A stretch of 64,000 nt of DNA from Nostoc foliaceum FACHB-393 (GCF_014698505.1 NZ_JACJTD010000001.1:248001-312000); one strand, 5' to 3'. Shown: positions 1 to 9,819, counted from the stretch's first letter. Made by a program: numbers and translations. The notes: a model not told the origin generated them from the letters alone.

Positions 1-143
1 CCTGCAACATCTGCCTGAAGTAGATCGCCACGTTGGGTAACAGCATTGACAGCACCTGCCTCATAGTAAGCCTCGCCCCGCTGGAAAGATTTGGCGTTGG
101 AATGACGGCGGATAGTAAATTCACTAATTTGGGGAATAGACAT
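1..143 (-). CDS. SWIM zinc finger family protein, N-terminal fragment
   Basis: The gene enters from the left edge and is read leftwards, so only about 47 N-terminal residues are visible. They begin MSIPQISEFTIRRHSNAKSF and continue with QRGEAYYEAGAV, then end at the window edge. This opening resembles cyanobacterial SWIM zinc-finger proteins, which start with the same kind of basic segment followed by an RG..YY..GAV motif. The SWIM motif itself (CxCx(n)CxH) would lie outside the window. An in-frame upstream ATG at 173 would add ten residues (MQRFYAGDRS); I prefer 143 because the family normally begins at that methionine. Function is unknown beyond probable nucleic-acid or protein binding. Confidence 0.6.
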   Translation of the reverse strand, partial: MSIPQISEFTIRRHSNAKSFQRGEAYYEAGAVNAVTQRGDLLQADVA

Positions 144-632
144 CGAGCGATCGCCTGCGTAAAACCTCTGCATGAATCCTAAATCCAGCTTAGGTGTTAG
201 GCTAACGCGCTGTAAAGAAATTCAAAGTTATTGACATATGACAAGGAGGAGTTAGAACTCGGAATTTTCCGAATTCCAAAAGAACAAGTGAAGGTTAGGG
301 TTGAACTGATGCCTTACACCAGTACCAAAAACCCCCTCAGAACGAATTCCGAGGCTAATAGGTATCAAAAAAATAAGTATCTAGATTTGACTATAATTAC
401 TGAAAACATCCATATTTTCGTCAGAAGCAAGTGAATCATAATTTGAAGCAACACCCGAACCTTAAATTAGTAAACAGTCATCAGTGAACAGTCCTGACGA
501 TGTATTGTGAAGGATTTGGAATCAAGCGATAAAACTGAAAACTGAGAACTGAGAACTGAGAACTGTTAAAGGGGTTGCGCTGATTGACGGTCAAGTTGAG
601 AATAAATAGGCGAAGCACACGGGGAAACTAAC
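144..632. other. Intergenic stretch without a convincing gene
   Basis: A TTG-started reading frame at 231-434 has no ribosome-binding site, no recognisable motif and unlikely amino-acid composition, so I do not call it. The region holds imperfect EcoRI-like palindromic bits (around 259-285) and a heptamer repeat at 533-564. The lpdA promoter should lie here but no clear -35/-10 pair was identified. Confidence 0.6.
533..564. repeat. Short tandem repeat, heptamer GAGAACT type
   Basis: About four consecutive copies of a 7-bp unit (AACTGAG/GAGAACT), the first with a mismatch. Heptanucleotide short tandem repeats like this are scattered between genes in Nostoc-group genomes. It lies about 70 bp upstream of lpdA. 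Confidence 0.8.
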
Positions 633-2063
633 GTGAGTCAAGGATTTGATTACGATTTAGTCATTATAGGGGCTGGTGTAGGCGGACATGGCGCAGCCTT
701 ACACGCTGTAAGTTGTGGTCTGAAAACAGCGATTATCGAAGCTGCTGATATGGGAGGAACCTGTGTTAATCGGGGCTGCATTCCTTCTAAGGCGCTGCTG
801 GCGGCATCTGGACGTGTGCGGGAGTTACGCAATGCCCACCACCTCAAGTCACTAGGAATTCAAATTGGTAGCGTGGAATTTGATCGCCAAGCGATCGCGG
901 ATCATGCTGGTAATCTCGTCTCAAAAATCCAAGGCGACTTAACCAACAGCCTCAAACGTCTAGGAGTTGATATTATCAGAGGTTGGGGAAAAATCGCTGG
1001 GGCACAAAAAGTCTCTATCACCGGAGACGGTGGCGAAAAAACCATCACAGCCAAAGACATCATCCTTTCCCCTGGTTCAATTCCTTTTGTACCTCCAGGG
1101 ATTGAAGTAGACGGCAAAACTGTCTTTACCAGCGATCAAGGCGTTAAGTTGGAGTCGCTACCAGACTGGGTGGCGATTATTGGTAGTGGTTACATCGGCT
1201 TGGAATTTTCTGATATTTACTCAGCTTTGGGTTGTGAAATCACCTTGATTGAAGCCCTAGATCAGTTAATGCCAGGATTTGACCGAGACATTGCCAAACT
1301 TGCCGAACGGGTGCTGATTACTCCCCGCGATATTGAAACGAAAGTGGGGATATACGCTAAAAAAGTCATCCCAGGTTCACCTGTGGTGATTGAGTTAGCA
1401 GATTTCAAAACCAAAGAAGATGTAGATGTCATCGAAGTAGATGCTTGCTTGGTGGCTACAGGACGCATCCCAGCGACCAAAAATCTTGGTTTGGAGTCTG
1501 TCGGTGTGGAACTGGATCGGCGGAATTTTATCCCAGTTGACGATCGCATGGCAGTACTATCATCTGGTGAAGTCGTGCCACATGTGTGGGCAATTGGCGA
1601 CGCTAATGGGAAGATGATGTTGGCACATGCGGCTTCTGCTCAAGGCATCATCGCGGTAGAAAATATAGTTGGGAGGGAAAGAATAGTAGACTATCGCAGC
1701 ATCCCCGCAGCGGCGTTTACCCACCCAGAAGTCAGCTATGTGGGCTTAACAGAAACAGCAGCTAAGGAGTTAGGACAAACCGAAGGGTTTGAAATCGGCA
1801 CAAGTCGAAGTTACTTCAAAGGGAATTCCAAAGCGTTGGCAGAAAATGAAGCCGACGGGATTGCCAAGGTGATATATCGCAAAGACACCGGAGAAGTCTT
1901 GGGTGTTCACATTTTCGGACTGCACGCCTCAGACTTAATTCATGAAGCGTCAGCTGCGATCGCTAACCGTCAATCTGTCCAAAGTCTCGCACATCTAGTT
2001 CACGCCCATCCGACACTTTCGGAAGTTCTAGACGAAGCTTATAAACGAGCGATCGCAATTTAG
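633..2063 (+). CDS. lpdA: Dihydrolipoyl dehydrogenase (E3)
   Basis: FAD flavoenzyme that reoxidises dihydrolipoyl groups with NAD+, the E3 component of pyruvate dehydrogenase and the glycine cleavage system; cytoplasmic. The 476-residue protein has the N-terminal FAD fold ([15 protein letters not shown], residues 11-25), the redox-active disulfide [13 protein letters not shown] with C44 and C49, an NAD-binding Rossmann motif ([11 protein letters not shown]), an FAD motif near the end of that domain (WAIGDANG) and a C-terminal dimerisation domain with the catalytic pair H459/E464 in HPTLSE. Length is normal for cyanobacterial E3. The start is GTG at 633, which gives the usual N-terminus [13 protein letters not shown]. 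trpC follows 83 bp downstream across a repeat. Confidence 0.96.
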   Translation: MSQGFDYDLVIIGAGVGGHGAALHAVSCGLKTAIIEAADMGGTCVNRGCIPSKALLAASGRVRELRNAHHLKSLGIQIGSVEFDRQAIADHAGNLVSKIQGDLTNSLKRLGVDIIRGWGKIAGAQKVSITGDGGEKTITAKDIILSPGSIPFVPPGIEVDGKTVFTSDQGVKLESLPDWVAIIGSGYIGLEFSDIYSALGCEITLIEALDQLMPGFDRDIAKLAERVLITPRDIETKVGIYAKKVIPGSPVVIELADFKTKEDVDVIEVDACLVATGRIPATKNLGLESVGVELDRRNFIPVDDRMAVLSSGEVVPHVWAIGDANGKMMLAHAASAQGIIAVENIVGRERIVDYRSIPAAAFTHPEVSYVGLTETAAKELGQTEGFEIGTSRSYFKGNSKALAENEADGIAKVIYRKDTGEVLGVHIFGLHASDLIHEASAAIANRQSVQSLAHLVHAHPTLSEVLDEAYKRAIAI

Positions 2064-2100
2064 TCCTTTGTCATTTGTCCTTTGCTAATAAAAAAGGACA

Positions 2101-2145
2101 AATGACCACTGACTAATGACTAATGACTAATAACTAATGACTAAT
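2101..2145. repeat. TAATGAC-type heptamer tandem repeat
   Basis: Roughly five imperfect copies of (T)GACTAA(T) fill the gap between lpdA and trpC and end two bases before the trpC start codon. This leaves trpC without a normal Shine-Dalgarno sequence. The same family recurs near 24548 and 35888. Confidence 0.85.
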
Positions 2146-2146
2146 T

Positions 2147-3037
2147 ATGCAAATCCGTCGTCGTTCACCTAACCCAGCTATTAATGTATCTATATTACGT
2201 TATCAGGCTGCCATACCAGATTCAGCGCCAAACAACATTTTGGAAGAAATTGTCTGGCAGAAAGAAGTAGAAGTTGAGCAAATGCGAGAAAGGCTGCCTT
2301 TACGGAAATTACAACATCAAGCACTCTCTGCACCGCCAACCCGTGATTTTGTCGCCGCCTTGCGCCAAGGTAAGACTAAACCAGCATTGATTGCAGAAGT
2401 TAAAAAAGCTTCACCTAGCAAAGGCGTTCTCCGAGAAGATTTTGACCCAGTAGCGATCGCCCTATCTTATCAGCAAGCCAAAGCCAGTTGTCTTTCTGTG
2501 CTAACCGATGTCAAATTCTTTCAAGGTAGTTTTGACAACTTAGCCAAAGTTCGCGCTGCTGTAGATTTGCCTCTACTTTGCAAAGAGTTTATCATTTATC
2601 CTTACCAGATGTACTTAGCGCGGGTTCAAGGTGCAGATGCTATTTTGTTGATTGCAGCTATCCTGGGCGATCAAGATTTGCAATACTTCCTCAAAATTGC
2701 TAAGAACCTGAAAATGGCAGCCTTGATTGAAGTCCATAGCTTGGCAGAACTTGACCGTGTGTTAGCTTTAGATGGGGTCTCCTTAGTAGGAATCAATAAT
2801 CGCAATTTGGAAGATTTCTCTGTTGATCTGCAAACTACTTGCCAACTTTTAGCAGCAAGGGGTAACCAATTGCAGGAGAAAAACATCCTTGTTGTCAGCG
2901 AGTCAGGACTACACAACCCAGATGATTTGAATTTGGTGGTTGCAGCAGGTGCATCTGCTGTACTCATAGGCGAATCTTTGGTCAAACAACCAGATCCCGG
3001 CGCTGCGATCGGCCGTATATTACCGAGGAATATCTGA
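2147..3037 (+). CDS. trpC: Indole-3-glycerol phosphate synthase
   Basis: Closes the indole ring: converts 1-(2-carboxyphenylamino)-1-deoxyribulose 5-phosphate to indole-3-glycerol phosphate in tryptophan synthesis. The 296-residue protein is a (beta/alpha)8 barrel with the family motifs [13 protein letters not shown] (catalytic Lys and phosphate-side Ser), [21 protein letters not shown] and [12 protein letters not shown], plus a C-terminal phosphate-binding AVLIGESLV. An N-terminal extension of about 30 residues before [15 protein letters not shown] is usual in cyanobacteria. It is separate from the other trp genes apart from trpB, 2.8 kb downstream, as expected for dispersed cyanobacterial trp genes. 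Confidence 0.96.
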   Translation: MQIRRRSPNPAINVSILRYQAAIPDSAPNNILEEIVWQKEVEVEQMRERLPLRKLQHQALSAPPTRDFVAALRQGKTKPALIAEVKKASPSKGVLREDFDPVAIALSYQQAKASCLSVLTDVKFFQGSFDNLAKVRAAVDLPLLCKEFIIYPYQMYLARVQGADAILLIAAILGDQDLQYFLKIAKNLKMAALIEVHSLAELDRVLALDGVSLVGINNRNLEDFSVDLQTTCQLLAARGNQLQEKNILVVSESGLHNPDDLNLVVAAGASAVLIGESLVKQPDPGAAIGRILPRNI

Positions 3038-3273
3038 AATAAATACCTCCCCTACGCCCCTGAGCGCACAGCAACTAACTGTATACAAATGCATACAATA
3101 GTTGGGCAATTGGGCACACTATGCGTAGATACGCAGCACTTTGCCATCAAATATCATCAATATCTTTGCCAAATCTTCATTGCTAATCGAATTAAAGCCA
3201 TAAGCAACTAGTTATTTAGTATGTAACAATTTATTGATAAGAGACAAATGCTGACTAATACAAAATCCCAAAT

Positions 3274-3546
3274 ATGAAATCAAAATTTAACTTCATGGAG
3301 CAAATTCCTTTACCTTCTCCTATTCACTACGAACTTATACTTCAACTTTTAGAAAGACAAACAATGTTAGCTGTAAATGATAATCCAGATTTACGGCATC
3401 AGGTAAATCAACTAATTATTACTCTGCGTAAAGCTGCTGTACAGCAAAAACGACTAGAAGAAATTTGTGAGTTTTCCTCTGTAACTATTGATCACCGTTG
3501 GTCGATTAATCATCATAACGATAAGAAAGTTGTTGCACCCGATTGA
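3274..3546 (+). CDS. Small conserved cyanobacterial protein, DUF5340-like
   Basis: A 90-residue protein with the segment MEQIPLPSPIHYELILQLLE followed by a helical stretch (HQVNQLIITLRKAAVQQKRL) and the tail IDHRWSIN. I recognise it as resembling DUF5340, a family of small cyanobacterial proteins of unknown role. The first ATG (3274) gives seven extra residues; family members usually start at the methionine before EQIPLPSP (3295), and neither start has a strong ribosome-binding site. No membrane segment or cysteine cluster is present. It stands alone, about 240 bp after trpC, so the neighbours do not suggest a function. Confidence 0.6.
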   Translation: MKSKFNFMEQIPLPSPIHYELILQLLERQTMLAVNDNPDLRHQVNQLIITLRKAAVQQKRLEEICEFSSVTIDHRWSINHHNDKKVVAPD

Positions 3547-4008
3547 AGCTAATAACTTAATATCTCAACCTCAAATTTGGCATCTTTGTTAAGTTAGCTT
3601 ACCATCGTCAGAAAGTCTCTCTGTGTATTGAAAGGGCCAGTACTCATAACTTCCGCCGCACTTGCTTGACTCAAATGCACAGTTTGTGGTGTCACTTAAA
3701 ATGATTTTGGTTACAGAACTTTCTCTGCTTTGCAAGAATATATAGAAATGCTAAATGAGGTTTTGAAACCATCGGTATAAATGCTTAAATTTTACTTTGT
3801 TTAGTTAGGTTACTAAAATTATACATATTCAGTTTTTATATAAAAACTAATTTAATCCTTTACAATTTATACACTAATTATATTAATGATGCTATAGAAA
3901 AATTTCATCTTTATAAAGATTTTAGCTGGTAAAAAGTTCATCTTGATTTATAGGCAACTGTAAATCAGCTAAAATATTGATGAGATTCTCTCTCGAATTT
4001 AACGAAAG
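3547..4008. other. AT-rich intergenic stretch, no gene seen
   Basis: The segment upstream of the carbonic anhydrase contains many stops in all frames and becomes strongly AT-rich between about 3790 and 3900. No repeat, hairpin or promoter was clear enough to list. Confidence 0.6.
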
Positions 4009-4677
4009 ATGAAATATAACAGCATTGATGAACTCCTCAGAAATAATCAGGCATGGGTTGCCGAGAAACTAGCTTTAGACCCAACTTACTTTCAAGAATT
4101 ATCTAGTGGACAAACACCACCTTTTCTATACATTGGATGTTCTGATAGTCGTCTGGCATTAACAAAGTTTACCCGTACAGAACCAGGAGAATTATTTGTA
4201 CATCGTAATATTGCTAATCAAGTTTCTCTAACGGATATAAACTTTTTAGCCGTTTTAGAATACGCAATTTTACATCTTAAAGTGGAACACATTATCGTTT
4301 GTGGTCACTATGATTGCGGAGGAATTAAGGCGGCTTTAGAAGGAAGAACCATCGGAATTCTTGATAACTGGGTAAATCCGATTCGGGAACTGTATTTACA
4401 CAAACAAGAAGAAATTGATGCCTTGCCAACAAGAGAAGAACGTCTGAATCGTTTGGCAGAAATCAATGTTGTGGCGCAAGTGAAAAATCTTTACCAAACT
4501 TCCATCATGCGTCAGGTACTCTATAAGCGAAAAGCACCTCTGATTCATGGTTGGGTACTAGATATACGCACTGGGTTGATCAAAGATTTGAATGTCTCAA
4601 CTTTACAATGGCAATTGCACATCTGCCCCTTACTTCTAGAGTTTAGACTCTATGCCATGTTAAAAAATGAGAGCTGA
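4009..4677 (+). CDS. Beta-class carbonic anhydrase
   Basis: Reversible hydration of CO2 to bicarbonate. The 222-residue sequence shows the beta-class zinc site: C44 and D46 in YIGCSDSR, and H100 and C103 in CGHYDCGG, with the partner Arg of the Asp/Arg dyad in CSDSR. There is no signal peptide, so it should be cytoplasmic or carboxysome-associated. It is a single-gene unit with long AT-rich spacers on both sides. The final about 20 residues (after KDLNVSTLQW) are less typical than the rest, and the C-terminus may be divergent. It is one of several possible beta-CAs in such genomes, so I do not assign icfA/ccaA. Confidence 0.9.
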   Translation: MKYNSIDELLRNNQAWVAEKLALDPTYFQELSSGQTPPFLYIGCSDSRLALTKFTRTEPGELFVHRNIANQVSLTDINFLAVLEYAILHLKVEHIIVCGHYDCGGIKAALEGRTIGILDNWVNPIRELYLHKQEEIDALPTREERLNRLAEINVVAQVKNLYQTSIMRQVLYKRKAPLIHGWVLDIRTGLIKDLNVSTLQWQLHICPLLLEFRLYAMLKNES

Positions 4678-4919
4678 TTCGGTATTTATGGGCAAACAAA
4701 AGCCTAAATTTGAGACTCGATTGTGTTTATACAACTTTGATTAATAGTAAAATAAATAGTTAATTTTGACAACAGTATTGTAATGCTTATGTCAAAGTTA
4801 TAAAGCAATGTGCTTAGGATATTTATAGATTTTTGTTTAATTAAAGTTACAAATACTAGGCAAATGATTTTTTAACCATTTTTCTTGTTTTCATGCAGAT
4901 TATGGAAATGCATTAATTA

Positions 4920-4954
4920 AGGCTCTGCTCAATTTATCACTGGATGCAGAGCCT
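4920..4954 (-). terminator. Perfect 9-bp hairpin downstream of the YqaE-like gene
   Basis: AGGCTCTGC at 4920-4928 pairs exactly with GCAGAGCCT at 4946-4954 around a 17-base loop. Read on the minus strand it follows the stop codon of the small membrane protein by 22 bp and is followed by an A/T-rich sequence rather than a clean T-run. A terminator or mRNA-stabilising stem is likely. Confidence 0.55.
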
Positions 4955-4976
4955 CAATACCTACCCCCACAAAGAA

Positions 4977-5135
4977 TTATTTCTTAGCAATTATCCACAC
5001 TGCATGAATAATCCCAGGAATGTAACCAAAAAGTGTCAAAACTATATTAATCCAAAAGTCTATACCAAAACCTACTTGCAAAAAAACTCCCAGAGGCGGC
5101 ACGAAAATGGCACACAGAATCCGAACTAAATCCAT
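4977..5135 (-). CDS. YqaE/Pmp3-family small membrane protein
   Basis: A 52-residue protein that starts MDLVRILCAIFVPPLGVFLQ, has a short loop (VGFGIDFW) and a second hydrophobic helix INIVLTLFGYIPGIIHAVW, and ends IIAKK. The two-helix layout, the central PPLGVFLQVG and the LFGYIPGIIHA motif are diagnostic of the Pmp3/YqaE family, which affects membrane potential and salt or cold stress in other organisms. The start is well supported: AGGAGG lies at 5141-5146, six bases from the ATG. The opposite strand carries a longer but meaningless reading frame, so this gene is easily missed. It is followed by the hairpin at 4920-4954. Confidence 0.92.
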   Translation of the reverse strand: MDLVRILCAIFVPPLGVFLQVGFGIDFWINIVLTLFGYIPGIIHAVWIIAKK

Positions 5136-5276
5136 TTAAACCTCCTATTCATCTCATAAAAAATAGCTTGTTGGCAAAGTGATTTACTACTGCTCAAGCA
5201 TATTTGTACCTCTCAAAGATAACATTCCCTCTCTCAATCCAGACCACGGTTAAGATGCGGTAAACCGCACTCAAGA

Positions 5277-5624
5277 TTAGCCACCGCTAATTTTGGCTTT
5301 ATAACCTAACTTGGTCAAAATATCGACAATTTTCTGCTTGTGTTCGCCCTGAATTTCAATTTCGTTATCTTTAACTGTCCCACCTGTACCGCACTGGGTT
5401 TTTAGCTGCTTCACCAAATCTGCCAAGGTTTCTGGCTTGGCTTGAAAACCGCTAATCACTGTGACAGTTTTGCCTTTGCGTCCTTTGCGGGAAGCTTGTA
5501 CTTTGAGATTTTGTTGTTGTGTGGGGAGTTCTGGAATTGGTCTTTCTGTGGCGGCGGAGTTGTCGTTGCCAAATTCGCGGTAGACAAAGCCTTTGTCAGA
5601 AGATTTAGAATTGGAAGAAGACAT
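5277..5624 (-). CDS. SUI1/eIF1-like translation initiation factor (YciH type)
   Basis: A 115-residue protein with an N-terminal hydrophilic segment (MSSSNSKSSDKGFVYREFG) and a SUI1 domain over its second half: GKTVTVISGF, LKTQCGTGGTVKDNEIEIQG, HKQKIVDILTKLGYKAK. The CGTGGT..dg.IE.QGdh motif is characteristic. Bacterial SUI1 proteins are eIF1 homologues thought to affect start-codon selection; their role in cyanobacteria is not settled. I start at 5624 rather than at an upstream ATG (5693), because MSSS...KGFVYREF is the usual N-terminus. It is divergently placed from trpB with about 230 bp between the two starts. Confidence 0.9.
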   Translation of the reverse strand: MSSSNSKSSDKGFVYREFGNDNSAATERPIPELPTQQQNLKVQASRKGRKGKTVTVISGFQAKPETLADLVKQLKTQCGTGGTVKDNEIEIQGEHKQKIVDILTKLGYKAKISGG

Positions 5625-5855
5625 AAAATCTTTATTAAGAAAAATTTCAAAGGCAGTGGAAACTTCTACGCAACCATTCTGCTGGGATATCAATTTCTAG
5701 GCTAACATCACAAATCCATTGCGAGGAATTCAAACTAATTGGGCGTGGGGCATTGAGTATCAGTGAAGAATTTAGTTCCCAGTCCCCAGATATAACCTAG
5801 ATATGCCCCAGACTTTCTATAATAATTAAGTCATTCCCGTCATCGAAAACAGCCC

Positions 5856-7091
5856 GTGACTACCACTCCCCTATCTCCAAATTCAACTGCTCAGGTTCCC
5901 GATACGCTAGGTCGCTTTGGACGCTTCGGCGGTAAGTATGTACCTGAAACGCTGATGCCTGCTCTTACTGAACTAGAAACAGCTTATCAGCAATACCGCA
6001 ATGACCCTGGTTTTCAAGCAGAACTACAGCAGTTGTTACGGGACTATGTAGGACGTGCCACACCATTGTATTTCGCTGAACGCCTGACTGCTCATTATGC
6101 CCGACCCGATCGCACGGGGCCGCAAATTTACTTAAAACGTGAGGATTTAAACCATACTGGTGCTCATAAAATTAATAATGCCCTAGGTCAGGTATTGTTG
6201 GCAAAACGCATGGGTAAGCAACGGATTATTGCCGAAACAGGTGCTGGACAACACGGTGTTGCCACAGCTACAGTTTGCGCTCGTTTTGGGCTGGAATGCG
6301 TAATTTACATGGGTGTTCATGACATGGAACGCCAAGCTTTAAATGTGTTCAGAATGCGGTTGATGGGGGCAGAAGTGCGTCCGGTGGAAGCGGGAACTGG
6401 AACCCTTAAGGATGCTACTTCTGAAGCAATCCGTGATTGGGTGACAAATGTGGAAACAACTCACTACATTCTCGGTTCAGTAGCAGGGCCTCATCCTTAC
6501 CCGATGATGGTACGTGATTTCCATGCAGTAATCGGCCAAGAAACTCGCGCCCAAGCAATGGAAAAGTGGGGTGTATTGCCTGATATTCTCTTAGCTTGCG
6601 TGGGTGGTGGTTCCAATGCTATGGGACTATTTTATGAGTTTATGAATGACCCTTCTATACGGTTCATTGGTATTGAGGCAGCAGGAGAAGGTGTCAATAC
6701 TGAAAAACACGCAGCAACCTTGACAAAAGGACGAGTTGGTGTATTGCACGGAGCAATGAGTTATCTTCTGCAAGATGAGGATGGGCAAATCATTGAGGCA
6801 CACTCAATTAGTGCAGGTTTAGATTATCCCGGTGTGGGCCCAGAACACAGTTATTTGAAGGATACTGGTCGCGCTGAATACTATAGTGTGACGGATGCAG
6901 AAGCTTTAGCGGCATTTCAGCGATTGTCGAAATTGGAGGGGATTATCCCAGCATTAGAAACAGCCCATGCGATCGCCTACCTTGAAACCCTGTGTCCCCA
7001 ACTAACCGACAGTCCCCGGATTGTAATTAACTGCTCTGGACGTGGCGATAAGGATGTACAAACAGTAGCCAAGTTCTTAAATGACGCGTAA
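5856..7091 (+). CDS. trpB: Tryptophan synthase beta chain
   Basis: PLP enzyme that joins indole and serine to form tryptophan; it works as an alpha2beta2 complex with TrpA, which is not in this window. The 411-residue protein begins with the usual cyanobacterial [20 protein letters not shown]. The PLP lysine is K105 in [13 protein letters not shown], the glycine-rich phosphate loop is [10 protein letters not shown], and the substrate loop [12 protein letters not shown] (catalytic Glu) is present. The start is GTG at 5856, which keeps a normal N-terminus. The 8-mer GCGATCGC within the 3' part is HIP1. A methyltransferase gene follows after 31 bp and could be co-transcribed. Confidence 0.97.
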   Translation: MTTTPLSPNSTAQVPDTLGRFGRFGGKYVPETLMPALTELETAYQQYRNDPGFQAELQQLLRDYVGRATPLYFAERLTAHYARPDRTGPQIYLKREDLNHTGAHKINNALGQVLLAKRMGKQRIIAETGAGQHGVATATVCARFGLECVIYMGVHDMERQALNVFRMRLMGAEVRPVEAGTGTLKDATSEAIRDWVTNVETTHYILGSVAGPHPYPMMVRDFHAVIGQETRAQAMEKWGVLPDILLACVGGGSNAMGLFYEFMNDPSIRFIGIEAAGEGVNTEKHAATLTKGRVGVLHGAMSYLLQDEDGQIIEAHSISAGLDYPGVGPEHSYLKDTGRAEYYSVTDAEALAAFQRLSKLEGIIPALETAHAIAYLETLCPQLTDSPRIVINCSGRGDKDVQTVAKFLNDA

Positions 7092-7122
7092 ATATACTTA
7101 AAAAGTTGGGTAAAAAGCAATA

Positions 7123-8280
7123 ATGAATCAACAATTCCAACACCCGATGCTACCGCAACCCACTCACGACGAGTTGGCACGCCAAAATTTTGTGCAAAGT
7201 CTGAGAATGCACATTTTCAGGAATATCTCTCCTGGCAATAAAGTACTTTATGAAAAACTAGCCAAGCCGAAGTTTGAACAAGAACATCAGCGTTCTCCCC
7301 AGACTCGTTATGAAATTCGGGAAGTAATGCAGCACGAACCATACTACCGCTGGAGTAGTGCCCTCAAGCGCATTAACCAGGAAATATTATGGGATGCTGT
7401 AAATTCCAGTGTTGACAGACAACTGCCAGAGTTGATTGAACGTGCCAAAGATCAGGGTGCTGAACTGGGTACTTTAACTCTCGACCCAAATTTTCAAATA
7501 CCTACTCATCAGCAGGCTGTAGACATTCACTGTATGCCCGGAGGATATCACAGTGAATTTACAGAGGATGATGTAGCTGCCGGCGCAACTTACGATCGCG
7601 GCGCTTACGTTTATGGTCTGGGTTGGTTGGGGCCGCTTAACGATGATATGGGGCTATCTATAGTCCAAAACTATCTCCTGCCAGAGTATCCTGACTTTCG
7701 ACCCAAAAAAATTCTCGATATGGGATGTTCTATCGGCAATAGCACATTACCCTATGTGGATGGTTTTCCAGATGCAGAAGTCAATGCCATAGATGTAGGC
7801 GCACCCATGCTGCGTTATGCTCATGCAAGAGCGGAATCTTTGGGCAAACGGGTACATTTCTCTCAGCAAAATGCCGAGCACACTAACTTCCCGGATGAAT
7901 CTTTTGACTTAATAGTTTCTCATATTTTACTCCATGAAATTCCCCCGCCATCTGTCCGTAAAGTTATGCAAGAATCTTATCGTCTACTGGCTCCCGGCGG
8001 AATGATGCTCCATGTGGAAGCACCCCTGTATCGTCACATGGATGTTTATACGCAGTTCGTTTATGATTGGGAAACCGCAAACAACAACGAACCCTTCTGG
8101 AGTGCTGTACGCGATCTGGATTTGGTGTCGCTAGCTACTGAGGCTGGTTTTGCAGCAGATAAGACATTCGAGAAATTTGTCCCTAATGGGGCATGGAAAG
8201 CAAATGTAACTAATAGCCTGTTAAAAAATGGTAACTCAGGCAGCCAAGGTACATGGTTTGTAGTTGTTGCAACTAAGTAA
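7123..8280 (+). CDS. Class I SAM-dependent methyltransferase, substrate unknown
   Basis: A 385-residue cytoplasmic protein. The C-terminal half is a Rossmann-fold methyltransferase: motif I ILDMGCSIGNSTLPY, acidic motif II EVNAIDVGAPMLRYA, then HFSQQNAEHTNFPDESFDLIVSHILLHEIP split over motifs III-IV and the LLAPGGMMLHVE strand. The N-terminal half (about 180 residues, with EPYYRWSSALKRINQEILWD) is an extra helical domain found in a subgroup of these enzymes; I cannot name the substrate. It lies 31 bp after trpB and about 145 bp before a small coiled-coil gene. Confidence 0.85.
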   Translation: MNQQFQHPMLPQPTHDELARQNFVQSLRMHIFRNISPGNKVLYEKLAKPKFEQEHQRSPQTRYEIREVMQHEPYYRWSSALKRINQEILWDAVNSSVDRQLPELIERAKDQGAELGTLTLDPNFQIPTHQQAVDIHCMPGGYHSEFTEDDVAAGATYDRGAYVYGLGWLGPLNDDMGLSIVQNYLLPEYPDFRPKKILDMGCSIGNSTLPYVDGFPDAEVNAIDVGAPMLRYAHARAESLGKRVHFSQQNAEHTNFPDESFDLIVSHILLHEIPPPSVRKVMQESYRLLAPGGMMLHVEAPLYRHMDVYTQFVYDWETANNNEPFWSAVRDLDLVSLATEAGFAADKTFEKFVPNGAWKANVTNSLLKNGNSGSQGTWFVVVATK

Positions 8281-8425
8281 GTAGAGGAAGTATACCAATT
8301 CGTAATTTGTAATTTGTAATACTCGCCTCTGGCGAGAAGCAAGCTACGTAATTGAGAAAGTCAGATTTCATCTGGGTTTCTTTCTTTTATGTGTGTAATC
8401 TTGTTTTGGGAGAATTGGTATAAAG

Positions 8426-8713
8426 ATGGCAAAAATAGCTAAGGGTAAACGACCTGTTTACTTAGATAGTCCGCAAATTGATAAATTGTTAGCGATCGTC
8501 ATGGCTTTGACTGGTGAGGTGTCCGTACTGCATGAGCGGCTAGACACCATTGAACGGTTGCTAGAGGTTAAAGGTATTTTATCGGCTACTGAGATTGAAG
8601 GTTACCAGCCGGATACAAAAGTAACTAAGGAGCGGGAACAGTGGCGTGCGGAATATATTGCACGGGTGTTGCGTGTTGTACAGGAAGAGTTAGAAAGCCT
8701 CAAGCCAAGCTAG
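8426..8713 (+). CDS. Small helical hypothetical protein
   Basis: A 95-residue charged protein without signal peptide or membrane segment. Residues 15-50 (SPQIDKLLAIVMALTGEVSV, LHERLDTIERLLEVKG) look like a coiled-coil heptad pattern, followed by a charged helix REQWRAEYIARVLRVVQEEL. I do not recognise a named domain. Its position just downstream of the methyltransferase gene makes a partner role possible, but this is inference from adjacency only. The coding character (regular heptads, HIP1 site inside) is good. Confidence 0.7.
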   Translation: MAKIAKGKRPVYLDSPQIDKLLAIVMALTGEVSVLHERLDTIERLLEVKGILSATEIEGYQPDTKVTKEREQWRAEYIARVLRVVQEELESLKPS

Positions 8714-8944
8714 TCGCCGAGAGGTTTTCGTGGAGCAATTTATGCCATCTATATACAAATAATCATACTAATGGTAGAGGGAGTTTTTTAGCAACAGCGC
8801 AATTTTTTTGTAAGGTCGTGAATTTAAAAGTTTGCTGGTAGTTTTTGAATATAAAACGGCTTAAAGAGAGGTATATAGACCTATAAGCAATTTGTCACAT
8901 GGACGTTAGTTTGGTTAGATGGTCTGGAAGTTTACTTTCAGCAA

Positions 8945-9472
8945 ATGATTAGAACAACAATCTACGGCGTTGCTTTAGGAACTATTGTTCTTGGTAGTGG
9001 CGCGATCGCTACTCCTGTAACAAATCTAACTTTTACACCAGAGTCTTCACATATATCAAGACATACTGTTGATATCGCAGCATCTAGCAGCGACACTGCT
9101 GCTCTAGAAGAGTCGGTTTTTAGCCAAATTAATGAGTACAGAGCTTCCATAGGGCAACCAGAACTGACTCGTAATTCTGCCATCGATAATCAAGCTAAGA
9201 TTCACAGTCAGAACATGGCTAGTGGTAGAGTCGCCTTTGGACATGGTGGATTTCAACAACGTATTAAAGCAACCGGTATTTCCTACAGAACCGCTGGTGA
9301 AAATGTTGCTTACAACCAGGGACGTAGTGACCCGGCTACGAGAGCTGTTCAAGGCTGGCTCAAAAGTCCAGGGCATCTTGCCAATATCAAAGGTAATTTT
9401 AATCAGACGGGGATTGGTGTCGCTAGAAACAGTGCAGGCAGAGTCTACCTTACACAACTTTTCTTTCGCTAA
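8945..9472 (+). CDS. CAP (SCP/PR-1) domain secreted protein, copy 1
   Basis: A 175-residue protein with an N-terminal hydrophobic export signal (about residues 1-25: TIYGVALGTIVLGSGAIATP) and a bacterial CAP domain from about residue 55. Family motifs are EINRYRAS-like INEYRASIGQ, the histidine of IHSQNMA, FGHGGF, TAGENVAYN and GWLKSPGHLANI followed by TGIG. Bacterial CAP proteins are extracytoplasmic; their biochemical activity is mostly unknown. It is closely related to the next gene (9820), with the same architecture and a look-alike terminator, so the pair is a tandem duplication. Confidence 0.92.
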   Translation: MIRTTIYGVALGTIVLGSGAIATPVTNLTFTPESSHISRHTVDIAASSSDTAALEESVFSQINEYRASIGQPELTRNSAIDNQAKIHSQNMASGRVAFGHGGFQQRIKATGISYRTAGENVAYNQGRSDPATRAVQGWLKSPGHLANIKGNFNQTGIGVARNSAGRVYLTQLFFR

Positions 9473-9548
9473 TAGATTTCGTAGAATTTAGGTTTTTTCT
9501 CAAATTCCCCAGACTTAAGTCTGTTGGCAAAGCTTTTACTAGATATAG

Positions 9549-9597
9549 AATAATGTAGTTTCAATGACATTTGTCTATTGAACACTACATTATTTTT
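9549..9597 (+). terminator. Rho-independent terminator after CAP copy 1
   Basis: AATAATGTAGT (9549-9559) pairs perfectly with ACTACATTATT (9584-9594), with further pairing inside (TCAAT/ATTGA), followed by a T-run. It lies 77 bp after the stop codon of the first CAP gene. Confidence 0.85.
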
Positions 9598-9819
9598 TAA
9601 TAATCCATTAAAATCTGAAATTATCAGCGAAAATAACCGTGATTTCATGAAGCTGACCTATTAAAGTATTGATAATTGGAAACCATTTTTTGTACTTCCT
9701 ATACAAGGATGTAGCCAGATTGCCAAAATTCATCAATCCTTAATAGTATCGTGGTATATATCGTCGGAACAATAGGGTAGAGTATAAGTCTTATATCTCT
9801 ACATATTACGCAATTCTCC

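Noticed and set aside
231..434. 67-codon frame with TTG start
   Set aside because: No ribosome-binding site, no motif, A/T-driven composition; the region reads as intergenic.
4944..5129. 61-codon plus-strand frame
   Set aside because: It is the antisense shadow of the clear YqaE/Pmp3 gene on the minus strand.
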